From Acestrorhynchus altus (taxonomy: Eukaryota; Chordata; Actinopteri; Characiformes; Acestrorhynchidae): a DNA stretch of 64,000 nt. Below are positions 23,524 to 34,100 of the stretch, piece by piece. Within the stretch, counting starts at the first letter, position 1, and each line of letters opens with the position of its first letter. Under the pieces are notes generated by a model, which worked only from the letters and a program-made list of their open reading frames with translations, was not told the DNA's origin and searched no databases. Both the position numbers and the translations under genes were made by a program. The stretch spans positions 50,231,098 through 50,295,097 of the forward strand of contig CM067502.1 in assembly GCA_034509495.1 (NCBI GenBank), read 5' to 3'.

Positions 23524-25736
23524 TGTGTGTGTGAGTGTGTGTGTGAGTGTGTGTGCTATTTTCAGTTCATAATCCTGGGTTTTCCATCCTCTGAATGCGA
23601 ATCTATCTCGAAGTTAAACACACGCCATGCGCTGCAGACTCCAGGTGCAGTAGCACACTCAAGGTTGATGCTCACCTGGATGCATGAACTTTGATAGACG
23701 TGATAAATAAAGCATTATAGGCTCAGCGGTCTAATGCACAAGCACTACGATCCAAGGACCGCAAGTTCATGTCCAGAGTCATGCTGCTTGCCATCAGCAG
23801 CGGGACTCTGCTCTCTGGTTTGGTAGATGGGGGTCTTTTCCCACATCACACCCAGTGCGATGCTGGTTGGATGGAGACCTGGCATTTTATCATATCATCA
23901 ACAAGATGGAATGACAGGCCATTAGAGGACCTGAGACATATAGTAAGAGCTCGACATGCACATGCTGAGAACAGCAGCATTGCAGACTCTTATGCACTGA
24001 ATGGTAAGCGACTAGACATCCTTAGGGACCATTCTGCTCCTGAAGGACAATGAAGAGCAGTCCACTGGGTTGCTTTTTCATAAAGATGTGTATGGACACA
24101 AAGGAAGCCATAAAATATTGCTTTACCTCTCTTCGATGTCCCTGAAGTTCTGAAAAATAAGAAAACGTTTTGTCAGGGGCTGTTCTGTCCCTCCTATGAA
24201 CATAAAGATTTCAGAGGCCAAATGCTTACATGTACAAACAAGCGTTCATCACCCTTCATCTCATCCTCAGTCTTTCTAATTCGTTCGTAGAGATCAGAAC
24301 ACAAACGTTCAATTTCCATTATCTTCACACCTATGGTCTGACTCTTCTCCTTCTCCTCCTCCCTCAGTGCAGTAATTCTGGCCTCTTCTTCATGTATGAG
24401 GAACCGATGAAGGGTCTTAAACTCCTCCCTGATCTGCTCCTCTAGCATCTGGAACTGGGACTGGGAGACAGAAGGATTCATTTGAAACGTGAAGGTGCAT
24501 GAAGACCTTTTTTTGTGCCTACTGTAGATGTAGCATTTGATATCACCGTAGAACCTTCAGCTTTGATGTAGATGACTGAGCGAGTGCCAGCTTTTTCAAA
24601 GTCAGGTTTTTCACATTGGATTGAAGTTCCTTTAGTCGTCCTTGAATTTTTTCCTGGAAAAATAAAATCTGTTTTTAGTTTTTAGTGAGCACTCAAATGC
24701 ACCTTCATGCAGTAACATAACTATAAATGTGTTCTGAACGCTGTCATTACAATCTACGAGATGACTCGCACAGCGATTTCAGTCGAAAACAATTCTTATC
24801 GTTGGTTCCTGCTCTGAGAGAACTTTTCAGGTTCTGGAACCTATTTGTGTTGGTGGAAATGGAAATGAACAGGAGTGGAACCCATTCCACGTTGGTGGCA
24901 AAGGCCTATGAGGGTTCCCTGGACCGCAAACCCTCGTCCTTTGGCTATGTGTATGTATCTATATGCCCCACAGATGAGCCTGGTCAGTACTGCTGCAGGT
25001 TCTGCCCAGAACCACCAGCTCTTCCGCTGTGCTGGCCAGCCCCCTGCTGGTGGACAGCAGTAAATGCTCCCTCCTTACAGGGTTAAAGAGGAAAATGAGA
25101 AGGGAGGGGCTGTTTGCTCTCAAACGTTTTAAACTATAAAAAAATGTCCATAAAAATATGAATCTCAATATTTATCTGAAATGAAGACACATTTGAGGAG
25201 TCTATGATCTCTTTGGTCAAACTACTACAGATCCCAGCAAATCTCCCGTTTACCAGCTGGACTCTTAAATGTCTTAAATGTCCATTTATAAACAATGTCA
25301 CGCTGCTCAACAACACACATCTTAACAGACACCTTACCTTGTATTCACTGGCCACTTTACTTATTGAAAGAAAGCTGTGGCTTTGATGATCCTGTGAGAC
25401 ACATTGCAAACACACCAGCTTTTGGTCATTCGTACAGAACATCTGCAGTTTCTCAGCGTGATCCCGACACATCGGACCTTCAGCTTCTTTGGAAACCTTA
25501 CGTTTCTTCTCCACCACGAACGATTCACAAGCCCCTTTAAGGTCTAGATTGTCCACAGGAGCCCGTTTAGTTACTGTTCTGCAGCGTGGACATTCCTTCA
25601 CGTCCTTCTGTTTCCAGCACTTGTCCACACAGGCCCTGCAGAAACTGTGGCTGCAAAGGAGAACCACCGGATCCCTGAAGATTTCTAAACAAATTGAACA
25701 TTTGAGGGTTTCTGCCAGTGAGGAGGCCATTGCCAC
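20725..25736 (-). CDS. TRIM-B: TRIM35-like E3 ubiquitin ligase (RING, B-box, coiled coil, PRY-SPRY)
   Basis: Minus-strand exons: 25736-25338, 24653-24555, 24460-24230, 24149-24127 (23 bp), 23432-23314, 21212-20725. Total 1359 bp, 452 aa plus TAG. RING ligands are complete (C13, C16, C28, H30, C33, C36, C49, C52, C3HC4), as is the B-box (C90, H93, C101, D104, C109, C112, H117, H120). The coiled coil is about residues 134-245, PRY-SPRY about 290-452 (HAILGSEGFSSG, SWEVEVGD). The ATG at 25730 is an alternative start. TRIM E3s ubiquitinate targets selected by the SPRY domain, often in antiviral signalling. The PRY is short and the central SPRY strands are divergent (no W-x-I-x-x-R-x-G stretch), so ligand binding may be altered. 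The 21212-23314 intron is nearly filled by a 29-bp minisatellite. Confidence 0.88.
21240..23180. repeat. 29-bp minisatellite, about 65 copies (1.9 kb)
   Basis: Units of the type 'attagagattcattctgg' plus 'atattaatgat', 27-30 bp each, with variants 'catactg', 'cattctg' and TGTT/TGAT/TGTCAT. The array sits entirely in the last intron of TRIM-B. Higher-order blocks recur (for example 21240-21300 resembles 22750-22800), suggesting amplification in multi-unit steps. Confidence 0.97.
23473..23555. repeat. (GT)n microsatellite
   Basis: GT dinucleotides grading into GAGTGTGTGT units. Confidence 0.95.
23560..24120. other. TRIM-B intron 4, unassigned
   Basis: No exon or named repeat recognised. The short plus-strand frame at 23769-24053 has no known domain. 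Confidence 0.5.
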
Positions 25737-25780
25737 TTTGCTTTGTCTACAGAGACAACAGGGTGTGTCCCCGTTAGACC

Positions 25781-25806
25781 GTTTTCACTTCCACAGAAAT
25801 GAAACT
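25781..25806 (-). promoter_or_regulatory. ISRE-like pair upstream of TRIM-B
   Basis: The plus strand shows TTTTCACTTCC (reverse of GGAAGTGAAAA) at 25782-25792 and GAAATGAAACT at 25796-25806, 45-70 bp upstream of the TRIM-B ATG. Both resemble IRF/ISRE half-sites, although the second has one-base spacing in place of two. Confidence 0.45.
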
Positions 25807-25904
25807 AAACAGCTATCCATGTGATGCTGACTAACATCAGGAGTTCCTGACCGCAGATTGTAAAAGTTTGCCTGCTTTAAAAGTGCATTGTGAAAGAGGG
25901 TCGG

Positions 25905-26115
25905 GCCAAGGTGCAACGTGATTGCTAAGGTGATGCTAGGTGGTTATCAGGGTGTTGCTATGGTGTTACTAGGTAGTTTCTAAAGTGTTGTTATGGTTTA
26001 GGGGTTGGTTACTAAGGTATTGCTATGGTATAAGAGTTGGTTGTTAAGGTGTTGAGTATAGGGGTTTGGATGTAAAGGTGTTGCTAGGTGGTTGCTAAGG
26101 GGTTGCTATGATATA
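25905..26115 (-). repeat. 'gttgctatgg/ggttgctaagg' dispersed fish repeat
   Basis: Imperfect 20-25-bp units of the type 'gctaggtggttgctaagg'. In reverse orientation ('cttagcaaccacctag') the same family fills 37610-38040 and 53030-53430, and smaller pieces lie at 49905-49980 and 55140-55320. Confidence 0.7.
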
Positions 26116-26234
26116 GGTCTAATCTAAAAGCAGGTTATCCTCTTAAATGTGCAGGGCAGGGGTGCCTCCAGGACAAGGGTTGAGAAACACTGGTCTACAG
26201 ATAAAGGGTCAGTGCTGGTGCCCAGAAATACAAA

Positions 26235-26282
<48 letters not shown>

Positions 26283-27023
26283 ATAAATAAACCAAACATA
26301 CTAATAAATGATCTTTTAGGTTATGATTCGTGCTCAACATATGTGTAACAGTGTGGTACCAAAGTGTTTATTGCACATAAACTGCATTTATTGATTTTCA
26401 CATAACAGATGTATGAATTCAGGCTTTATTAAGAAAGTATAGTAAAGAAATTCATTCGGGTTGAGAATTTCATACCGAAAGACAGATTTTATATTCATTA
26501 AACTGTAATGAACATTTTTTTTTTACTGTTCAAAATGGCTTAGAGTTCATGAAAACCACAAATCCAGACTCACATTAGTACAATATTTAACTTCAGGTTT
26601 GACTGATTAATTATTTTTTTATCTTGGAAAACTTTTATTTTGAAAAATGTATCAATATAAATGTAATGATTATAAAATAGGACACTTAAAATGAGGTCAT
26701 AAAATTATTCATAATAAACATAATCTAATCAAGACTGTAGTCTGAGTGTCATCCCCCATCTTTTACCCAATTTTTTAATCCCTCCAGTAACCGAACGGGA
26801 TCAGCAGAGGAAGCCCCTCCCGGGGTCCTCTCTGAGGACTTTTCTCAAATTTAAGAACATTCTTTTTTTCTTTTTTATTTATTGTTCATTCCATTTTCAA
26901 TTTTCACCCATTTAGACATGCATATTACCCAACTCCTCCCGACGCCACATAAGAACATTCTTACGAAGGCATTGGTGAATGAAGACCATGTTCATGGGTT
27001 AAATGTAGATTTCAGGATTTCAG
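26115..27023. other. TRIM-B/TRIM-C spacer and TRIM-C 3' UTR
   Basis: Contains an (AAT)n run at 26239-26282 and AT-rich sequence. A TTTATT (AATAAA on minus) near 26875 is a plausible poly(A) signal for TRIM-C. No gene seen. Confidence 0.5.
26239..26282. repeat. (AAT)n microsatellite
   Basis: About 44 bp of AAT/TAA. Confidence 0.95.
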
Positions 27024-27949
27024 TTACTCTGCTTTCTGGATCGTGACCTTTGATGGTAGTAACTTAACTGGGTTCTCACCAGTGTAATGAAAGAAAGGAT
27101 AGATCTTCTCTGTAAATCTCTCGTTGTAATTGTGGCAGGACCAACTATTGTCATCACAGAAGAAATTCACCGTCCCCGCGTCCCAGTTCAGCTTAACCGT
27201 TAGTCTCTGGTACTTAGTGGTCAGCGAACTGGTGGTCCAGGAGTATTTATTGTTACGGAAGCTTACCGTCCAAATACCTTCTGCAGGATTTGCACTGCAT
27301 TTTTCCTTTCTTTGAACCGACTCTTTGACCACACCTATGATCCAGTCTGTACAGTCTTTAACCTCCACCACCCAGCTGTGAGTTCCAGTCTTGAACCCTT
27401 CAGAGCCCAGGATGACCGGATGAACAGTAAACCTCTCCGGGTTGTTCGGTAACTCCTGCTGTTCGCCTTCTCTGCTGAGGCTGAGCAGATCTTCAGAGAC
27501 CATCAGGGTTTCCCGTGCACTGTTTGGGTCCAGAATCACTGGATCTTCAAACATGATAAAAAAAAGAGAGGATGTTGGTCTAAGAAATGTTTTTATGTGT
27601 ACAGCCTGTTTGGTGTTTCCCTCTGGAAAGGGACCACCATACCCCCCACAAGCATTATTGGGGTGGTGGGTCATTCTCAGCCTAGCAGTGGCATGGAAAT
27701 GTTCATGTTAAGTGTGTTTGGTGCAAGTGTACCAGGCAGGTCTGTGTCGGAATGAGAATGGGCTCCAAAAATAAACGTAATTGTGCATATAGATCTTTTA
27801 GGACTTTCAAGCACCACTTTCAAGCTACTATCAGGGAACCAGCCTTGTGAGTGGAAGGTTGCCAGTTCAATTCCCTAAACTGGCAGGAATTCCCTAAAAC
27901 AAGGCACAGTTGTTCCCCTGGCACTGAGGACAGTAGTGTGTGAATCAAC

Positions 27950-27982
<33 letters not shown>

Positions 27983-29594
27983 ACTGTGCGCGAGGGGTTA
28001 AGTGTGGAGGACAAATTCCCCTGTGTGCAGCACAGAGGGTCTATGAGCACCTTTACATATACCACTGTGTACCAGGCAGGCCAGTGTCCCAATGAGAATG
28101 AGTCCACCATCCAATAATGTCCCACCAAGATCAACTCTGTGGGGGAAAAAAGCTGCTTTAATCTCTAAGTCCAACTCACAGTAAGGACAGACGTCCTTCA
28201 TGTTCTCCCACACTTTGTATTTGAGGTTCCCCAGGTGTTTGGCCATGTCAAGCAGAGCTCCCGCCTCTAACTGTGGAGATGAGGTTGTGTACTGAACTCT
28301 GAAACACACACAAACCCCAATCTGAAATGCAAAAACCCAATCTGAATAAATACATGAATAGAATGTTCCGTTTTAAATATTACCTTTGATTGATGTCTTC
28401 ATAGTTCTAGACAGAATGAGGGAAAAATGAAGTGCATCAGTTACCATCTATATGAGAACCTCAAGCACACATTCTGTCGTTCATTGTTTAGATTTCCCAC
28501 TGACCTGTAAGAACGAGTCATCTTCAGCCTTCAGAATATCTTCTACTTCTTGGCTCAGCTGGGCCAGTAAACTGCTCTCTCCATCAGCTTCTGCAATCTT
28601 CTCTTTGATCTTCTTTACCTTCTCCTCCTCTTCCTCCTTCAGTGCAGTGATCCTGGCCTCCTCTTCCTCTTTGAGGAACTGATGAAGAATCTCAAACTCC
28701 TCTTCTATCTTCTTCTTTGCTTGCTGGGCCTGGGACTGGTTAGATATAAAGGAGGAAAATCTGTCATTCTTCTAAATCTGGGGGAACCCATGGAGGGTTT
28801 ATCGTTTCCCTGATATAATCCAGTGAATCCCAGCATGTGCTGAGTCAGAAGTGTGAGAGCAGGAAACTAAACTGGTTGACCCACCTTAATATGTTGGGAC
28901 ATTTCCTCACAGGTGCTTTTAAAAGCATCAAATTCATCCAGCAGTTCCTTCAGATCCCCCTGAGATGCCTCCAGCTTCTCCTAAATCACAGTGAGAAGAC
29001 ACTCAGAGGTTGACACTCAGAAATGTAGCCATAGTTGTCAACATAAGGCCTGTTACAATCAAAAATTCATCACCAGCACTTATTTAGATATGTGTGTTTA
29101 AAGGTATGTGAATCCAGACCCCTGCCCCAAGGTCCACCACTAGGTGCTGCTGGTGCCTGTGGTAGAACACCAGTATGACATCTGTATCTTACCCTGCAGC
29201 TACCAGCAGCTTTCTTCATTGAGCAGAAGCTGTGATCTTGGTGGTCCCACCTCACGCACTGCAGACACACCAGCTTCTGGTCGTCCACGCAGAACATCTG
29301 CAGCTTCTCAGCGTGGTCCACACACAGAGCCCCCCGAGCTCCTGCAGAAACCCTGCGCTTCCTTTCCTCCAGGAAAGATTCACACGTATCCTTCAGGACC
29401 AAGTTGCTCAGAAGAGAACATCTGGTCACTTTCCTGCAGAGTGGACATTCCTTCACGTCCTTCAAGCTCCAGCTTTGGTCCAGACAGGATCGGCAGAAGG
29501 TGTGGCTGCAGTGGAGAAGCACAGGGTCCTTAAAGATCTCAAAACACACGGAACACTTCAGGTTCTCCTCCAGTGTAGTGTGAGAGGAGGACAT
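27024..29594 (-). CDS. TRIM-C: TRIM35-like E3 ubiquitin ligase (RING, B-box, coiled coil, PRY-SPRY)
   Basis: Minus-strand exons: 29594-29193, 28980-28885, 28735-28505, 28406-28384 (23 bp), 28298-28180, 27544-27024. Total 1392 bp, 463 aa. RING C14, C17, C29, H31, C34, C37, C50, C53; B-box C91, H94, C102, D105, C110, C113, H118, H121; all present. Coiled coil about 135-245 (EEEFEILHQFLKEEEEARIT). PRY begins YPVILDPNSAR; the SPRY has 'PERFTVHPVILGSEGF', 'HSWVVEVKD' and 'GIWTVSFRNNKYSW', so it is more canonical than in TRIM-B. An RBCC-B30.2 ligase that probably acts in the cytosol in innate immune signalling (family inference). It lies head-to-head with TRIM-D across about 1.06 kb. No defects seen. 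Confidence 0.9.
27830..28075 (+). mobile_element. tRNA-derived SINE copy in TRIM-C intron
   Basis: 'agggaaccagccttgtgagt' and 'ggttgccagttcaattccct' (B-box-like), then 'aactggcagg', a GT run, and 'cagcacagagggtct' like the tails of the 15345 and 38970 copies. Confidence 0.65.
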
Positions 29595-29665
29595 CTTCAG
29601 CCAGGCTCCACACAGATAGCAGGCTGGGCTTCCTCCGACAGACCCTTTCCGGAGTCACATCTGCA

Positions 29666-29682
29666 GAAACAAAACTGAAACT
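29666..29682 (-). promoter_or_regulatory. ISRE-like element upstream of TRIM-C
   Basis: GAAACAAAACTGAAACT on the plus strand. The last 12 bases (AAAACTGAAACT) differ from GAAANNGAAACT at one position. About 72 bp upstream of the TRIM-C start codon. Confidence 0.5.
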
Positions 29683-29815
29683 AAGTCCTGGTGGGGCCGA
29701 CTGACGTCATACACGTCCTCTATCCTTAACCCACGAGGAGCCACAGGGACAGAGGTCACAGACACTTTAAAGGATGTGTGAAGTTACTTACAGCACTTTG
29801 TTCCTCACTTTACCT

Positions 29816-29818
<3 letters not shown>

Positions 29819-29869
<51 letters not shown>
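29819..29869. repeat. (GT)n microsatellite
   Basis: About 50 bp of GT in the TRIM-C/TRIM-D divergent spacer. Confidence 0.95.
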
Positions 29870-29871
<2 letters not shown>

Positions 29872-30469
29872 CCTCAATTACAGAATGATGGTGTGTTTGA
29901 TCAGTGCATCTACAGGTTCTGACTTGAAATGTTTGAACAAATCCAATTGTGACCTCGTTTGTAGATCTAAACGATGAAATGCAATTTTGAAGTCTTGCTG
30001 TTGTGATAAAAATGTTACACTGAGATTTTTACAAAGTCATGTGACCTTTATCATAACAAGAAAACAACACGAATGAGCTCAATTAACAAACCAGATTCTG
30101 TTCTTTTGCTCAACATTCAAAAGTAGCTTTTACTCTTAATTCTAAAAATAATATTGTGGGGGTTTTTTTTTCATAATTTAATTCACTCTCGTATATTTTA
30201 TATGAATTACTTTGAAAGTGACACATTTCAAGCATTTTCTGTTTTAATATTTTTATATAAACACAAATGAACCCAGAATACTCTGGTTTTAGAGTTAAGA
30301 GTTAAAAAGAAAATGGTCTTGATTGTTTATTTTAAATGTAATTTAAATTGATAATTTAATTCTTTTGTTAGTCGATTAAATACTATTTTTTTTTCAATCC
30401 CTGCTTATTTGAAATCCTTAACTATGTGGAAAATAATAGTCACTTGACTGACTGAATGAAGGAAGGACG

Positions 30470-30506
30470 GATGGAAGGAAGGAAGGAAGGAAGGAAGGAA
30501 GGAAGG
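30470..30506. repeat. (GGAA)n microsatellite
   Basis: Nine or so GGAA units about 150-185 bp upstream of the TRIM-D ATG. GGAA is the ETS core, so the array is a potential ETS-factor platform. Confidence 0.9.
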
Positions 30507-30570
30507 TTTGTTCCCCCACAGCAGACACACTGCAGAACCTAACCACTGAGGAACATCCCAGCACTCTGAG

Positions 30571-30595
30571 TTTCCTTTTCACAGAAAGTGAAACT
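30571..30595 (+). promoter_or_regulatory. Double ISRE upstream of TRIM-D
   Basis: TTTCCTTTTC (30571-30580) and GAAAGTGAAACT (30584-30595) both fit the ISRE core exactly, in opposite orientation and almost abutting, 60-85 bp before the TRIM-D ATG. Strongest interferon-type site in the window. Confidence 0.65.
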
Positions 30596-30654
30596 ACTCT
30601 CTGGGCTCAGGTTTCAACCATCTCTCCGCTCTTACTCTACTGGAAGCACTTAGC

Positions 30655-31139
30655 ATGGCTTCTCCTCTGTCTCCTCTGGAGGAAGATCTGACCTGCCCTG
30701 TGTGCTGTGAGGTCTTCTCAGAGCCGGTTCTTCTCCTGTGCAGCCACAGCTTCTGCAGAGAGTGTTTAGCGCAGAGCTGGAAGGACAGAGAGGGCAGGGA
30801 CTGTCCGGTCTGCAGGCAGAGGATGACCTGTGAGGAACCTCCTCTGAACTTGGCTTTGAAGAATGTGTGTGAGTTTGTGGTGAGGCAGAGGAGTGCTGGA
30901 GCTTCCAGAACAGAGCAAGCTTTGTGTCCTGTTCACTCTGGGAATCTGCAGATGTTCTGTGTGGAGGATCAGCAGCTGGTTTGTTTGGAATGTGTGGCTC
31001 GAGATCATCAGCTCCACAGCTTCTGCTCTATCAGCAAGGTGGCGGAGGAACGCAGGGTAGGTCCAGATTCAGTAACCTGTTTTACTGGATGTCAGAAATT
31101 GTCATTAAGATATTGTGTCTCTATAATATGTATAATAAG

Positions 31140-31191
<52 letters not shown>

Positions 31192-34100
31192 GACATGCCA
31201 TTATTATTCACTGTAAGGGACAAACGTCATAGTTTATCTGTCACATTCTCAGATACATAATCATACACAGCACAACTTGCACCCTCTGCTGGAAACAACC
31301 ATCCACGTGGACTGGGATCAACCAGGACAGAGTGACAATCCATATCTGGACACACATATACACCCACTCACACCCCAGGGCAATTTAGAGTAGCCACTTC
31401 ACCTGATACCCCTGAAAGAAACCCACCAGAACATGGGGAGAACATGGAAACTCCACCCGGAGACTTGAACCCAGGATCCCAATGCTGGGAGGTGGATGCA
31501 GTAACCACCAAGCCACCAAACTTCATCAGATTTTCTGAAATATGACACCGTCTCATTTATTTATTTGAGGAAAATGATCCTATTTTATGGAACTGTTAGG
31601 GTAAACATATGTGAACCTGTAGGATCAGCAGATCATCTGAAGGTGAAATTAGAATCAGGTGTTTTCAATCAATGGAAGCCAATTAGGTGTGAGTGGGTGT
31701 GTCCAGTTTGGATCTTCACAACATGTTTCTGAAAGTGTATCAGAAGGAGATTTCTGAGGAGCTCAGAAGAGCTGTTGATGTTCATCGGGCTGGAAAAGGT
31801 TACAGAACCATCATTAAAAAGTTTGGACTCCACCGATCCACAGCCAGTCTAGAACCGGTATGCACTGGAGTTAACGACAGTGCCTGTTACGGCTTCTACT
31901 GTAATCTATGCACTCACCTGTAACTGTGCCACAATGGCCACCAGAGGTCTGTGTGTGTTGTTTACCAGATGAATTTCTTCACAGTTGGTTTCCTCCTCAT
32001 CTACTGAGATGACTCATATGCACCTATGGACAGCATTCTCCAGAACACACATTTCTTTTCAGTTACTCCATCTCACTGCAATGCTGTCTTCCCCAGGAGG
32101 AGCTCCAGACCAAACTGAAGACTCTAGAGCTGAAACTGAAATCGGTTAAGACAGCTAAAGACATCTATATCCAGCACTTTCAGGCGAGTTCTTCATTATA
32201 TTTGACAGTTAGGGTTGTACTGTCCATCATTTTGTTTCATACAGACCAGCCCAGTTGTTGGGGCTGGGACAGCGAGGGGCTCCCTTTAGTGGTTGGTTGA
32301 CTGAATGGATGGTTGGAAGGGGCTGTAACTGTGTCCAAAGGGTCCATAGCGGCCCTTTAACCCTCTTATAACAACCAGGAATTTTCTGGGTTCTCTCAAT
32401 GGCAGGTCCAGCTAGAATTCATATTCAAATCAGCAACATTATGGCCCAGTCCCACCTGACGTCCCACAGTCTTGCCTTTAATTGGATTAACAGGGTGCAT
32501 TCGTTCCCACGGCTTTCCATGGTGGAGGTCAGAGGGCAGCCGTGGCCTGTTGGTTCGGGAACCAGTCTTGCGACTGGAAGGCTGCTGGTTTGATTCCCCT
32601 GAACGGAGCGATGACTGTTGAATCACCCATGTAGTGTTCATGCAGCAATGTGTTGTAGTAGGAATGCAGACCCCTGTACTTGTCTTTGTTTATACCAAAT
32701 GACTGTTCTACACAACCAGTGAAACCAATGCTGTGCAGATGGACATGAACGAGCATTGTGATTCTCCATATCTGCAGTGACATTCATGTCATTGTCAACA
32801 TCAATACATATTAGGATGTATTTTGGTAGAGAACTGTAGTTTAGTGTTGTTGCAACCAATTAATTAATTAATTCATTCATTCATTCATTCATTCATTCAT
32901 TCATTCATGGAGGCAGAAAACCTGATCTTTCACCTCTTTTAGCATCTCATTATAAATTCAGAATTACACAACATAATGAGTACAAACAGTTCTTTGTCAT
33001 AGAAGAACCAGTTTTGGCACCATAATTGGCAAAGAACCTTTTACATCAAGTAAACGGTTCTCCACACTCACCCATCTCCCAGTCTCAGGTGCAGCAGACA
33101 GAGAAGCAGATCAGGGAGGAGTTTGAGAAGCTTCATCAGTTCCTCAGAGAGGAGGAGGAGGCCAGGATCACTGCACTGAGGGAGGAGGAGGAGGAGAAGA
33201 AGCAGAAGATGGAAAAGAAGATTGCAGAGATGGAGAGGATGATTGAAGCACTTACTGGGAGGATCCGGGTGCTGGAGGATGGATTAGCTTCTGAGGATGT
33301 TGCTTTCATGAATGTAAGTCTGAACGTCTGTGTTTCAACGTCATTTATGGAACATTGAAAAACAAGCTATAAGAATTGGACTTTCACTGAATTCTGTTCT
33401 TATTTTCAGAAATATACAGAAGTTAAAGGAAGGTGAGATGATGCACAATGTTTCCATTTGTTTATCATTTTTTAATAACCCAATAAACAACTTTGACTTT
33501 GACATCTGGATGTTTGATCTTCATTGTAACTACACTTAGAGATGGAGTTGATATAACTAAACACATGCAACCGAAGAAACGTCTTTAAACATTGTTTATA
33601 AAATGTATCTGATTGAAATTTATTTTTCTTATGAAGAAAAAATGAGGACAAATCCCTAAAATTAGAATCAGGTGTAAATGATCAGACCATCCTCAGAGAG
33701 GACTGTCTTATTTAAACCTCACACATTAGTTTGGTTTGCTCTTGACTGTTGAAGCGAGTGTGATCACCATGGTCAGATCCAAAGAGCTCTCTGAGATCTT
33801 CAGAAAGAACAATTAGAAATCAGCCGTTCGACTGTCCAGAAAATCATTTACAAAACAACTGCCCACATGACCAGGTCAGACTAGATAGTTCAGCTCAAGA
33901 GCAGAAACACAAGATGTGTAAAGAAGATCCAACATTTCTAAAATGTTAATCACAGACCTACAGGAAGCTCTCACCACAGCTGATGTCAAAGTGCAGCTTC
34001 TACCATCCAAAAGATACCAAACAAGAATGTTTTTATAGGAGGTGTTTAAGGAGGAATCGTCAGTGCAAGACTACATTTCTCCAGAGAACATCTAGACAAA

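Noticed and set aside
23769..24053. 94-codon frame as an exon or transposase
   Set aside because: No catalytic or DNA-binding motif; intronic to TRIM-B.
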